Below, piece after piece: positions 31,400-38,319 of a DNA stretch of 44,818 bases (positions within the stretch are counted from its first letter, which is position 1; each line of letters begins with the position of its first letter). The translations under genes and the position numbers were made by a program. The notes beneath the pieces are model-generated. The model saw only the letters and a list, made by a program, of their open reading frames with translations, had not been told where the DNA came from and searched no databases. Origin of the DNA: an uncultured Aquabacterium sp. Lineage in GTDB: Bacteria; Pseudomonadota; Gammaproteobacteria; Burkholderiales; Burkholderiaceae_C. The stretch covers positions 1 to 44,818 of the forward strand of contig NZ_CAJYGK010000144.1 in NCBI RefSeq assembly GCF_913773725.1, given 5' to 3'.

Positions 31400-33588
31400 T
31401 GGCCGACAACATCATCTGGCTCGACTTCAATGACGCCCCCGAGCAGCGCGACGAACTGGCCACGGACACCGATGCGCTGCGTGCAGGGTTGCTGGACCGG
31501 CTCGAGGCCGTTCTCCACTACCTGTTTCCGCAGGGGCGCATCCGGGCTGGCAAATTCTATGTAGGCGATGTGGATGGCAACCCGGGCAGAAGTCTGGTGG
31601 TTGAGCTGGACGGGACACGGCGCGGCCTGTGGAAAGACTTCTCCACCGACGAGGGTGGCGATGTCATCGATCTGTGGGCGCGGTCGCAGGGTCGCTCCGC
31701 ACGCAGCGACTTCCCGCGCATCGCTGGCGAGATCCGGCAGTGGCTCGGTCTTGCTCCACCGATCATCACGCCGATGCGCCGCGATGTTCGCAGCGTGCCG
31801 ATGGACGACCTCGGCGCTTACACCGCCAAGTGGGACTATCTGTCACCCGAGGGCGAACTGATCGCCTGCGTCTACCGCTACGACCCGCCGACCGGCAAGG
31901 AATATCGTCCCTGGGATGTTCGCGCCCGCATGTGGCGCGCGCCGGACCCCAGGCCGCTCTATAACCTCCCGGTCATCTCGAAGGCGCGAGAGGTCGTCCT
32001 GGTCGAAGGCGAGAAGTGTGCGGCTGCATTGATCGCTTGCGGCATTGCGGCCACCACCGCAATGAACGGCGCCAAGGCTCCTGTCGACAAAACCGACTGG
32101 CATCCGTTGGCGGGGAAATCCGTGGTCATCTGGCCGGACCGGGATGCACCCGGCTGGGACTATGCTGAAAGTGCCGCGCGTGCTTGCGTGGCTGCGGGCA
32201 GCACATCCGTGGCGATCCTGGTACCGCCCACCGACAAGCCACCCAAGTGGGACGCCGCAGACGCGGTCGTCGAAGGGCTCGACTGCGCGGCATTCATCGC
32301 CCAGGGCGAACGCCGCGTGGTCAAGGCAGCGGTTCCCGCTCTGCCCACCTTCACGCTCGGCGAACTGCTCGACGACAACTCACCGCTGCCACCCGATCTG
32401 ATCTCTCCGCGCGTGCTGACGCCGGCAGGCATGTTGGTGTTCGGCGGTGCGCCCAAGGTCGGCAAGAGTGACTTCCTGCTGTCGTGGCTGGCGCACATGG
32501 CCGCTGGCGCTGCGTTTCTGGGTATGCAGCCACCCAAACCGCTGCGGGTGTTCTACCTGCAGGCCGAGGTCCAGTACCACTACCTGCGCGAGCGCGTGAA
32601 GGATGTCCGCCTGCCGTCGCATCGGCTGCTGGACGCCCGCGCCAACTTCGTGGCCACGCCGCAGTTGCGGCTGGTGCTCGATGACGCGGGGCTCGCCCAG
32701 GTGATCCCAGCGATCATGAACGCCTTTGGCGGTGAGCCTCCCGACATCATCGCCATCGATCCTATCCGCAATGTGTTCGACGGCGGTGATGCCGGTGGCG
32801 AGAACGACAACGGCGCCATGTTGTTCTTCCTGTCGCAGCGGGTGGAGCGGATTCGCCAGGCGGTCAATCCGGACGCCGGGATCATTCTTGCGCACCACAC
32901 CCGGAAACTGGGCAAGAAGCAGTTTGAGGAGGACCCGTTCCAGGCCTTGGCCGGCGCGGGAAGCCTGCGTGGCTACTACTCGACCGGGATGTTGCTGTTC
33001 CGGCCGGATGAGACGCGCACGACCCGTCAGCTGATCTATGAGTTGCGCAACGGTGCCGGCATTCCGCTCAAGCACATCGACAAGGTTCAGGGTGAGTGGC
33101 GCGAGGTCGACGCCAACCAGCGGCTGGTGATGAAGGAATACGGCGAGCGGCTGGATGCTGAGCGTCGGCGCAAGCGCGACGCGATCCTGGAGATTCTGTT
33201 TCAGGAGGCCGCCAACGGGCGCTGCTACACCGCCAATCAGTTTGCCGAAGGCTTTGAAGGCAAGGCTGGGCTGGGTGGCGAGCGCACCATCCGCGAGCGG
33301 CTATCGGCCCTGGCGACCCAGGGCTACATCAAGTATTTCCGGAATGCTGCTGACTACGGTTTGCCGTCCTGCGGGCGCACCAAGTTCGGCTATCTGTGTG
33401 TGGAAGGCATGGCGTTGCAGATGGCCATCGGACCGCCTGATCCGGACACCGGGGAGGTCGTGATGCAGACACATCTCGTCCTGCCCACCCACTACAAATG
33501 CCCGCAATCGGGGGCCGCCATGCCGGTCGAGAACCCCGAGGTGTGGGTGTACCAAGACGATCTCAACGATACCCAGGAGCCCGCATGA
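31396..33588 (+). CDS. Phage primase-helicase (TOPRIM plus RepA-like ATPase)
   Basis: The 730-residue product combines two activities. The N-terminal ~130 residues lack the usual zinc finger; the TOPRIM site has Glu204 in VEGEKCA and the paired aspartates of WPDRDAPGWD. The ATPase domain has Walker A at 351-358 (GAPKVGKS), Walker B IIAIDPIRNVF and the sensor AHHTRKLG. A C-terminal winged-helix-like region follows. Start ATG 31396 overlaps the nuclease stop; 31399 is a possible alternative. This is the main replication protein of the element. Confidence 0.86.
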   Translation: MMADNIIWLDFNDAPEQRDELATDTDALRAGLLDRLEAVLHYLFPQGRIRAGKFYVGDVDGNPGRSLVVELDGTRRGLWKDFSTDEGGDVIDLWARSQGRSARSDFPRIAGEIRQWLGLAPPIITPMRRDVRSVPMDDLGAYTAKWDYLSPEGELIACVYRYDPPTGKEYRPWDVRARMWRAPDPRPLYNLPVISKAREVVLVEGEKCAAALIACGIAATTAMNGAKAPVDKTDWHPLAGKSVVIWPDRDAPGWDYAESAARACVAAGSTSVAILVPPTDKPPKWDAADAVVEGLDCAAFIAQGERRVVKAAVPALPTFTLGELLDDNSPLPPDLISPRVLTPAGMLVFGGAPKVGKSDFLLSWLAHMAAGAAFLGMQPPKPLRVFYLQAEVQYHYLRERVKDVRLPSHRLLDARANFVATPQLRLVLDDAGLAQVIPAIMNAFGGEPPDIIAIDPIRNVFDGGDAGGENDNGAMLFFLSQRVERIRQAVNPDAGIILAHHTRKLGKKQFEEDPFQALAGAGSLRGYYSTGMLLFRPDETRTTRQLIYELRNGAGIPLKHIDKVQGEWREVDANQRLVMKEYGERLDAERRRKRDAILEILFQEAANGRCYTANQFAEGFEGKAGLGGERTIRERLSALATQGYIKYFRNAADYGLPSCGRTKFGYLCVEGMALQMAIGPPDPDTGEVVMQTHLVLPTHYKCPQSGAAMPVENPEVWVYQDDLNDTQEPA

Positions 33589-34355
33589 ATACGCATCGTC
33601 AAGTTGGCAAAATTTCTGCCAACTGGAACCCACTTTTTGCCAACTGGATTCAGTTGGCAGACCCTTGCCAACTTCAATCCAATGTAAATCAACCACTTGA
33701 GCGCAAGTTGGCAAGTTGGCAAGTTGGAAACGCTGCCAACTTGCCAACTGACGCAAACCCGCATGGTTACTGGGTTTGCGCGGATTCTTCAGTTGGCGAA
33801 AACTCCCCCTCCTACTACGTAGGAGAGGGAACAGTGGTTCCCTCTCCCTCACGTAGGGAGATTTCCTTCGATGGTTGTGGCAGGGATCTGAATCGGCGGG
33901 TGGTACTCGCACTTGATCTCGGGACCACCACCGGTTGGGCATTGCTGGCCCGGGAAGGTGACATTGCACACGGGTTTGCGAGTTTCCGACCCCAGCGCTT
34001 CGAGGGGGGTGGCATGCGGTTTCTGCGCTTCAAGCGCTGGTTGGGGGAGCTCAAGACGATCGCCCAGGACATCCATGCGGTGTACTTCGAAGAGGTACGC
34101 CGTCATGCAGGGGTGGATGCCGCCCACGTCTACGGAGGCCTGATGGCCACGCTCACTACCTGGTGTGAGCACCAGAACATCGCCTATCTCGGCGTGCCCG
34201 TCGCCACGATCAAAAAGCACGCTACTGGCAAAGGCAATGCGGGCAAAGCCGAGGTCATCGCAGCCATGCGTGCCCTGGGCCACCCGGTCACCGATGACAA
34301 CGAAGCCGATGCCCTGGCCTTGTTGCACTGGGCCATCGAGACGCAGGAGGCCTGA
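33585..34355 (+). CDS. RuvC-like nuclease, N-terminal part uncertain
   Basis: The 256-residue frame from ATG 33585 contains a RuvC/RNase H-fold domain from about residue 105: Asp111 in VLALDLGTTTGWALL, Glu169/Glu170 in VYFEEVRRH and a C-terminal acidic cluster with Asp242 (DDNEADALALLHW). These fit the four-acid Holliday-junction resolvase site. The first ~100 residues are translated from an array of GTTGGCA repeats and look non-globular (ANW and QVG repeated). The true start may be a GTG at 33834 or about 33900. ATG 33585 overlaps the primase stop by 4 bases. Confidence 0.75.
   Translation: MNTHRQVGKISANWNPLFANWIQLADPCQLQSNVNQPLERKLASWQVGNAANLPTDANPHGYWVCADSSVGENSPSYYVGEGTVVPSPSRREISFDGCGRDLNRRVVLALDLGTTTGWALLAREGDIAHGFASFRPQRFEGGGMRFLRFKRWLGELKTIAQDIHAVYFEEVRRHAGVDAAHVYGGLMATLTTWCEHQNIAYLGVPVATIKKHATGKGNAGKAEVIAAMRALGHPVTDDNEADALALLHWAIETQEA
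33603..33798. repeat. Iteron-like array of GTTGGCA, both orientations
   Basis: GTTGGCA or its complement TGCCAAC occurs nine times exactly: 33603, 33617, 33638, 33653, 33666, 33707, 33715, 33734 and 33742. One-mismatch copies lie at 33723 and 33792. Three AAGTTGG octamers run in tandem at 33705-33728, and AGTTGGCAAGTTGGCA (33706-33721) is a perfect 16-bp inverted repeat of 33734-33749. The region is AT-richer than its flanks and lies right after the primase gene, a typical phage origin or regulator-binding position. Confidence 0.8.
33815..33856. repeat. Near-perfect hairpin downstream of the iteron array
   Basis: GAGAGGGAAC (33823-33832) and GTTCCCTCTC (33837-33846) form a perfect 10-bp stem over the 4-base loop AGTG. 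The outer CTACGTAG and CACGTAG parts extend it to about 19 bp with one bulge. It could be a single-strand initiation structure, a terminator-like element or a protein-binding site. Confidence 0.65.
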
Positions 34356-34357
34356 CC

Positions 34358-34561
34358 ATGAAAACACCGACACCTCACTACCGCTGCCCTCTGGGGCGCC
34401 TGCAGCCCCAGTCGCCCGATCTGGATGCCATCAAGCAAAGCGGCTGGCAGGAGCAGCGCATCCTGGTCGTGCATGCCGATGACAGCCGCCTGGACTTTCT
34501 TGAGCAGGAGGTCGTTCGACGCATCGGCCAGCGTCTTTACGGCGGGTCTCGCCATGGCTAA
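34358..34561 (+). CDS. Small hypothetical phage protein
   Basis: This is a 67-residue product, starting MKTPTPHYRCPLGRLQPQSP and ending in a charged helix (FLEQEVVRRIGQRLYGG). No family was recognised. It starts 2 bases after the RuvC-like stop and its end overlaps the next start by 8 bases, which supports it as a true operon gene. Confidence 0.6.
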   Translation: MKTPTPHYRCPLGRLQPQSPDLDAIKQSGWQEQRILVVHADDSRLDFLEQEVVRRIGQRLYGGSRHG

Positions 34562-34934
34562 GTGGACGATCGACGATGTGGCCTTGCGCTTCAGTCAGGC
34601 GGCCGATGTGGCTCGACGTCTGCCAGCGGTTCGGGTCCAGGGATATTTCAACTGCTGGCCGGCGATCAAACGCGCCGAACATGAAAACTTGGGTGCGGAT
34701 GACCGGCCACCGGTCTATTTCCCGCCCAGCCCGGAGTCGGTCGATCGGATGCTGGAAGTGATGCGCTGGGTGCTCTGGCTGGAAGAAGAGCAACGGCACC
34801 TGGTGTGGATGCGCGCCAAGCGCTACGGCTGGCGGGAAATCGGTATCCGCTTTGCGTGTGACCGCAGCACCGCCTGGCGACGTTGGCAGATGGCCCTGGC
34901 CAAGGTGGCGCTGCACCTCAATCTGGAAGATTGA
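34554..34934 (+). CDS. DUF6362-like phage protein
   Basis: The 126-residue product starts MAKWTIDDVALRFSQAADV; the VQGYFNCWPAIKR and MRWVLWLEEEQRHLVWMRA stretches and the C-terminal GWREIGIRFACDRSTAWRRW match what I recall of the DUF6362 family. The C-terminal segment looks like a helix-turn-helix, so DNA binding is possible. I chose ATG 34554; the reading from 34425 runs inside the small gene upstream. It is the last gene of the replication operon. Confidence 0.7.
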   Translation: MAKWTIDDVALRFSQAADVARRLPAVRVQGYFNCWPAIKRAEHENLGADDRPPVYFPPSPESVDRMLEVMRWVLWLEEEQRHLVWMRAKRYGWREIGIRFACDRSTAWRRWQMALAKVALHLNLED

Positions 34935-34956
34935 TCATGAAATTGCATGAAATCGC

Positions 34957-34995
34957 CAGCGTCTTACAAGGTCTGCGCAGACCTGCGTAACGCTG
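34957..34995. repeat. Long imperfect palindrome with a perfect 16-bp core
   Basis: The core AGGTCTGCGCAGACCT (34969-34984) is a perfect palindrome. Outer TAC/GTA and CAGCGT/ACGCTG pairs extend it to 39 bases. No T run follows, so it looks like a protein-binding site rather than a terminator. Confidence 0.6.
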
Positions 34996-35117
34996 CGGGT
35001 TGAACCCGAAATCAGGCGTGCAACATATCCGCCGGATTGGCGTAGTATTCCAGCTATCTTCTGGACAGAGGTGCGAGGCAGCCGCCCACCCTGATTTGGA
35101 TACTACCTAACCCCACG

Positions 35118-35151
35118 AACCCGCCCTGAGCACCATGCTCTTGGCGGGTTT
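35118..35151 (+). terminator. Terminator-like hairpin before the methyltransferase gene
   Basis: AACCCGCC (35118-35125) pairs with GGCGGGTT (35143-35150), followed by T and then G-rich sequence. It may terminate the replication operon or lie in the methyltransferase leader. Confidence 0.4.
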
Positions 35152-35176
35152 GTCGTTTCAAGGCTCCCAGACCATC

Positions 35177-36433
35177 GTGCAAATCGAATATCGTCCGATC
35201 GAGGCGTTGATTCCTTACGCCCGTAACAGCCGCACGCACTCGGATGCCCAAGTTGCGCAGATCGCGGCATCCATCCGCGAGTTTGGCTGGACCAATCCGG
35301 TGCTGGTCGACGGCAGCAACGGCATCATTGCCGGTCACGGTCGGGTGCTGGCGGCACGTAAGCTGGGCTTCGAGAAGGTGCCGGTCATCGAACTGGCGCA
35401 CCTGACCGAGTCGCAAAAGCGTGCCTATGTGCTGGCGGACAACAAGCTGGCTGAGAACGCCGGCTGGGATGATGAACTGCTACGTATCGAACTGGAGGCC
35501 TTGCAGGCTGCCGGTTTCGATCTGTCGCGGACCGGCTTTGCCGATGATGAACTGGCCGCGCTGATGGCGGAATTGGCAGGCAACGAGGGACTGACAGACG
35601 ATGACGCCGTACCGGAGGTGACCGACGACCCCGTAAGCCAGCCAGGCGATGTGTGGCTGCTGGGTGAGCATCGCCTGCTGTGTGGCGATGCCACCGACCC
35701 TGTGGCACTGGAGACCCTGATGGGCAGCGATCTGGCCGACATGGCGTTTACCGATCCGCCCTACAACGTCAACTACGCCAACACCGCCAAGGACAAGCAG
35801 CGCGGCACTCACCGACCCATCCTTAATGACAACCTGGGTGAAGGCTTTGCCGGATTTCTGTCGGCGGCCTGCGCCAACCTGCTGGCCTACAGCAAGGGCG
35901 CGGTTTACATTGCCATGAGCTCCAGCGAGCTTGACACCCTGCAGCTCGCATTTCGCGGCGCCGGTGGCAAGTGGTCCACCTTCATCATCTGGGCCAAGAA
36001 CACCTTCACACTGGGTCGCGCTGACTACCAGCGCCAGTACGAACCCATCCTGTATGGCTGGCGTGATGGCGTCGATCACTTCTGGTGCGGTGACCGTGAC
36101 CAGGGTGATGTCTGGTTCATCAACAAGCCGGTCAAGAACGATCTGCATCCGACCATGAAGCCGGTTGAACTGGTCGAGCGGGCAATTCGCAACAGCAGTA
36201 AAACGCGGGACATCGTGCTCGATCTGTTTGGCGGCTCCGGCACGACCCTGATTGCCGCTGAGAAAACTCAGCGCCGCGCACGGCTGGTGGAGCTTGACCC
36301 CAAGTATGTCGATGTGATCGTCAAACGTTGGCAGGATTACACGGGCAAGGCGGCCACATTGGCCGCCACCGGTAAAACCTTTGCGGAGTGCGCAACGTCA
36401 GATCAGCTCGCCCCTGAACCGCAGGAGGCGTGA
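35177..36433 (+). CDS. ParB-domain DNA methyltransferase (beta class)
   Basis: The 418-residue product joins an N-terminal ParB/sulfiredoxin-like domain (IEYRPIEALIPYARNSRTHS, with GHGRVLAARKLG) to an N6-adenine/N4-cytosine methyltransferase. The catalytic DPPY is at 193-196 and the SAM site FGGSGTT at 351-357; DPPY first is the beta arrangement. This fusion is common in phages, where it modifies phage DNA, perhaps against host restriction. I favour GTG 35177 because family members begin there; ATG 35135 would overlap the hairpin. No restriction endonuclease is nearby, so it is an orphan enzyme. Confidence 0.87.
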   Translation: MQIEYRPIEALIPYARNSRTHSDAQVAQIAASIREFGWTNPVLVDGSNGIIAGHGRVLAARKLGFEKVPVIELAHLTESQKRAYVLADNKLAENAGWDDELLRIELEALQAAGFDLSRTGFADDELAALMAELAGNEGLTDDDAVPEVTDDPVSQPGDVWLLGEHRLLCGDATDPVALETLMGSDLADMAFTDPPYNVNYANTAKDKQRGTHRPILNDNLGEGFAGFLSAACANLLAYSKGAVYIAMSSSELDTLQLAFRGAGGKWSTFIIWAKNTFTLGRADYQRQYEPILYGWRDGVDHFWCGDRDQGDVWFINKPVKNDLHPTMKPVELVERAIRNSSKTRDIVLDLFGGSGTTLIAAEKTQRRARLVELDPKYVDVIVKRWQDYTGKAATLAATGKTFAECATSDQLAPEPQEA

Positions 36434-36440
36434 GGCATAT

Positions 36441-36719
36441 TCAGTGGTCCACGCGCTTGAGGTCGCGGTAGAAATTCTCGTGAGGCCCAGCCATCAGCAG
36501 CTTGATAGTTTGTGGGTCCAGAACGCGATAGGCGAGCAGGCACAGCTGATTGATCATCTTGAACTTGTAGACTTGCACGCCAGCCAGATCGCCAACCTTG
36601 GCCTCACCGATATCGGGGTCACTGGCGATGGCGCGCACCGCATCATCAAGCGCCGCCTTCTGCTGACGGTGCAGCTTTTTGACGGTGCGCTCGAAAGTCG
36701 GGGTAACGAGTAGACGCAT
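36441..36719 (-). CDS. RelE/ParE-family toxin
   Basis: The 92-residue product has the RelE/ParE toxin pattern: MRLLVTPTFERTVKKLHRQQ at the start, a middle helix-strand region with GDLAGVQVYKFKM, and a C-terminal LLMAGPHENFYRDLKR. Members either cut mRNA at the ribosome or poison gyrase; which applies is not decided. Its ATG shares a base with the stop of the antitoxin (TGATG), so the two are cotranslated. The gene is convergent with the methyltransferase, 7 bases apart. Confidence 0.85.
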   Translation of the reverse strand: MRLLVTPTFERTVKKLHRQQKAALDDAVRAIASDPDIGEAKVGDLAGVQVYKFKMINQLCLLAYRVLDPQTIKLLMAGPHENFYRDLKRVDH

Positions 36720-36928
36720 CAGCCGAACTGATACTCGCCCACAGGTTCTTCCTGATCGGCGATCAGAATGTCACGGATCACGCTGAAGGGCAGATCCGGG
36801 TTCTCCGCGGCAATCTTGCCGATCTGAGACCAATATTCGATTTGCTTGGGTACCGAGCGGTGCTCGATGGTGCCGTAATGCCTGGCGGTCTCGACCAAGG
36901 CTTCTGGCAGCTTGACGTTGATGGCCAT
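36719..36928 (-). CDS. ParD-like antitoxin
   Basis: The 69-residue product starts MAINVKLPEALVETARHYG and has RSVPKQIEYWSQIGKIAAEN, the ribbon-helix-helix pattern of the ParD-like antitoxin family. It binds the toxin and probably represses its own promoter. I chose ATG 36928 because a strong AGGAGG (complement of 36934-36939) lies just upstream; a longer reading from 36973 crosses the operator. It precedes the toxin in the operon, the usual order. Confidence 0.82.
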   Translation of the reverse strand: MAINVKLPEALVETARHYGTIEHRSVPKQIEYWSQIGKIAAENPDLPFSVIRDILIADQEEPVGEYQFG

Positions 36929-36951
36929 GGAAACCTCCTTAAAGTGGCTCC

Positions 36952-36970
36952 ATTGTAGTCCATCATGGAC
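36952..36970 (-). promoter_or_regulatory. Promoter and operator of the ParD/RelE pair
   Basis: On the reverse strand TACAAT (complement of 36952-36957) is a good -10 box, directly preceded by the palindrome GTCCATCATGGAC (36958-36970, 6-bp arms). A repressor there would block transcription, as expected for antitoxin autoregulation. The -35 box is weak. Confidence 0.6.
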
Positions 36971-36996
36971 CAAAACGGAACCCTGTTTGATGCCGG

Positions 36997-37443
36997 TTAG
37001 GCAACCCGGTAAACGCGCTGGTCATGCTCATCCTTGCTGGAGCTCAGTGTCAGGCCCAGCTTCTTCTTGAAGGCCCCGGCAAAGGTGCCGCGTACCGTAT
37101 GTGGCTGCCAGCCCGTGGCCTCAACGATCTGGCTGATGGTGGCGCCTTCTGGGCGCTGGAGCATAGCGATGATCTGCGCCTGCTTGGTGTTCTCCCGGGT
37201 GCGCGGCGCGGCTTTGATCGGCTCGGCCAAAGCCGGTGGCACCGCCAGTCCCAGCGTCTCGTAAGCCAGGTCAGTGACCCGGTGGCTCTCACCATCGATT
37301 TGAATCAGCCCCTGCCGCAGCAGGCTGCCCAACACCTTGTCTCGGGCACCGCCCTTGAGGTTGTCGGGAAACCAGCTCAGTTGGCCACCGGACGACTGGA
37401 TGGCGGTGTTGAGGATCAGGGCCTGGGTGTCGGTCAGTTTCAT
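36997..37443 (-). CDS. DUF3489 domain protein
   Basis: The 148-residue product has a DUF3489-type domain: an N-terminal MKLTDTQALILNTAIQ and a C-terminal KQAQIIAMLQRPEGATISQI followed by ATGWQPHTVRGTFAGAFKKKLG. The second part looks like a winged helix, so DNA binding is likely. I chose ATG 37443 because AAGGAG lies at correct spacing; an ATG two codons earlier would sit on the ribosome-binding site. It is the last of three leftward genes between the toxin pair and the head module. Confidence 0.83.
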   Translation of the reverse strand: MKLTDTQALILNTAIQSSGGQLSWFPDNLKGGARDKVLGSLLRQGLIQIDGESHRVTDLAYETLGLAVPPALAEPIKAAPRTRENTKQAQIIAMLQRPEGATISQIVEATGWQPHTVRGTFAGAFKKKLGLTLSSSKDEHDQRVYRVA

Positions 37444-37489
37444 GGTCATCTCCTTGTGATGGATCGGTGTGCGTTGAATTGGGGTGCGC

Positions 37490-37711
37490 TTACTCGGCGT
37501 ACTCGCCTTCCTTGAAGTAGGCATCGGTCACTTCCTTGAGGGCATTGACGTGGTGCGTCACGTCACCGACGTGGCCCCAGGTCACCGCATCCGGGCTGAC
37601 CCCAAAGTGGTCATCGCGCATCTGTTGCAGCCGCTGGAGCAAGGCGTCGAATTCGCCGGCCTTGGCGATAAAGCTGTCCAGGGCGGTGGGCTTGGCGGTC
37701 TGGGTGGTCAT
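37490..37711 (-). CDS. Small hypothetical protein (73 residues)
   Basis: The product starts MTTQTAKPTALDSFIAKAGE, is helical and acidic, and has a middle segment with WGHVGDVTHHVNALKEVTDA. I recognise no family. AAAGGA sits before the ATG, and the shared 26-base element (copy B, 37744-37769) lies 32 bases upstream of the start. It is one of three small leftward genes. Confidence 0.7.
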   Translation of the reverse strand: MTTQTAKPTALDSFIAKAGEFDALLQRLQQMRDDHFGVSPDAVTWGHVGDVTHHVNALKEVTDAYFKEGEYAE

Positions 37712-37743
37712 GGTCGGGTCCTTTTTGCGGGTGGGTGATCGTG

Positions 37744-37769
37744 TCTGTATGAACGCTTCATTCGGCCGG
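37744..37769 (-). promoter_or_regulatory. Shared upstream element, copy B
   Basis: TCTGTATGAACGCTTCATTCG followed by GCCGG matches copy A (23119-23144) at 21 of 26 positions. It contains the small palindrome ATGAACGCTTCAT and ends 32 bases before the start codon at 37711, almost the same spacing as copy A has to DUF2924. Confidence 0.55.
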
Positions 37770-37964
37770 CTTAGCAACTCGTTTCTGGGGGATCTGCCGA
37801 GGTTTTTTGCCGGCCTGCTGACCTGCCTCAAAAGCCGCCTGCAGCGCGGCTTTGATGTTCCAGACCGCCAGGTCATGGAAGTCCAGCCGGTCGCTGTTGC
37901 GCGTGTCCAGGGTCTCAAGCCCGAGGATGGTTTGGGCGATGTGATCGAGCGTCGGGTGGGTCAT
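37758..37964 (-). CDS. DUF6900-like small protein
   Basis: The 68-residue product starts MTHPTLDHIAQTILGLETLD and carries the RNSDRLDFHDLAVWNIKAAL stretch I recall as the DUF6900 family, with a basic tail (GKKPRQIPQKRVAKPAE). Function is unknown. It starts 26 bases after copy C of the shared element, and its stop overlaps copy B. Confidence 0.72.
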   Translation of the reverse strand: MTHPTLDHIAQTILGLETLDTRNSDRLDFHDLAVWNIKAALQAAFEAGQQAGKKPRQIPQKRVAKPAE

Positions 37965-37990
37965 GGTGTGGGCTCTGGTTGATTGCGATG

Positions 37991-38016
37991 ACCGTATGAA
38001 CGCTTCATTTCCGGAA
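37991..38016 (-). promoter_or_regulatory. Shared upstream element, copy C
   Basis: It carries GTATGAACGCTTCATT exactly as copy B does (palindrome ATGAACGCTTCAT at 37996-38008), then CCGG shortly after. It lies 26 bases before the DUF6900 gene start. Confidence 0.5.
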
Positions 38017-38123
38017 GAAGCCAAGTTGAATCTGGCCCCTGTCGCATCAATCCCACGCAGGGACGGGCAGTGGCTCGCAACGCTTCGCTATTTCATCGCC
38101 GGGGACCCTGGCGACCTTAGCCA

Positions 38124-38291
38124 GTGCGGGGCGGCGGACCCGCGAGATTTGCGCAGGCACAGGCCGCGCTACGGTTTCGCTTCGCGGCTCAATTCAAGGC
38201 ACCACAGGGCCTGGCCGTGATCCGAGACGAAATGGCCGGCATCAGTGTTTCGCTTGACGGCGAAATGTCGGCGCTCACAGCCCAGCTTTGA
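38124..38291 (+). CDS. Possible small protein before the terminase genes
   Basis: A GTG-started frame of 55 residues is read as an Ala/Arg-rich helical stretch (ARFAQAQAALRFRFAAQFKA) and ends VIRDEMAGISVSLDGEMSAL, then TAQL. It is too short for a confident call and no clear ribosome-binding site is seen. Its position just before the terminase small subunit fits a small packaging or regulatory protein. It could equally be non-coding. Confidence 0.35.
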   Translation: MRGGGPARFAQAQAALRFRFAAQFKAPQGLAVIRDEMAGISVSLDGEMSALTAQL

Positions 38292-38319
38292 TTTCCCCTT
38301 TACCCACGAGCCACCCTGC

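Larger units (their letters stand above)
34935..35176. other. Structured spacer before the ParB-methyltransferase gene
   Basis: The 242-base stretch holds no convincing gene. It carries the palindrome at 34957-34995, a GTAGTAT/ATACTAC inverted pair (35042-35048 and 35100-35106), and a hairpin at 35118-35150. A 17-codon frame from ATG 34937 overlaps the palindrome and is not called as a gene. Confidence 0.5.

Noticed and set aside
33603..33798. CRISPR array at the GTTGGCA repeats
   Set aside because: The repeats are only 7-10 bases, irregularly spaced and in both orientations, with no spacers of uniform length; no other CRISPR-like pattern was seen in the window.
34937..34990. 17-codon frame MKLHEIASVLQGLRRPA
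   Set aside because: Too short, and its DNA is the long palindrome, which explains the sequence better than coding.
37963..38220. 85-codon forward frame before the terminase genes
   Set aside because: It overlaps copy C of the shared element, has an atypical Arg/Pro-rich product and no start signal.
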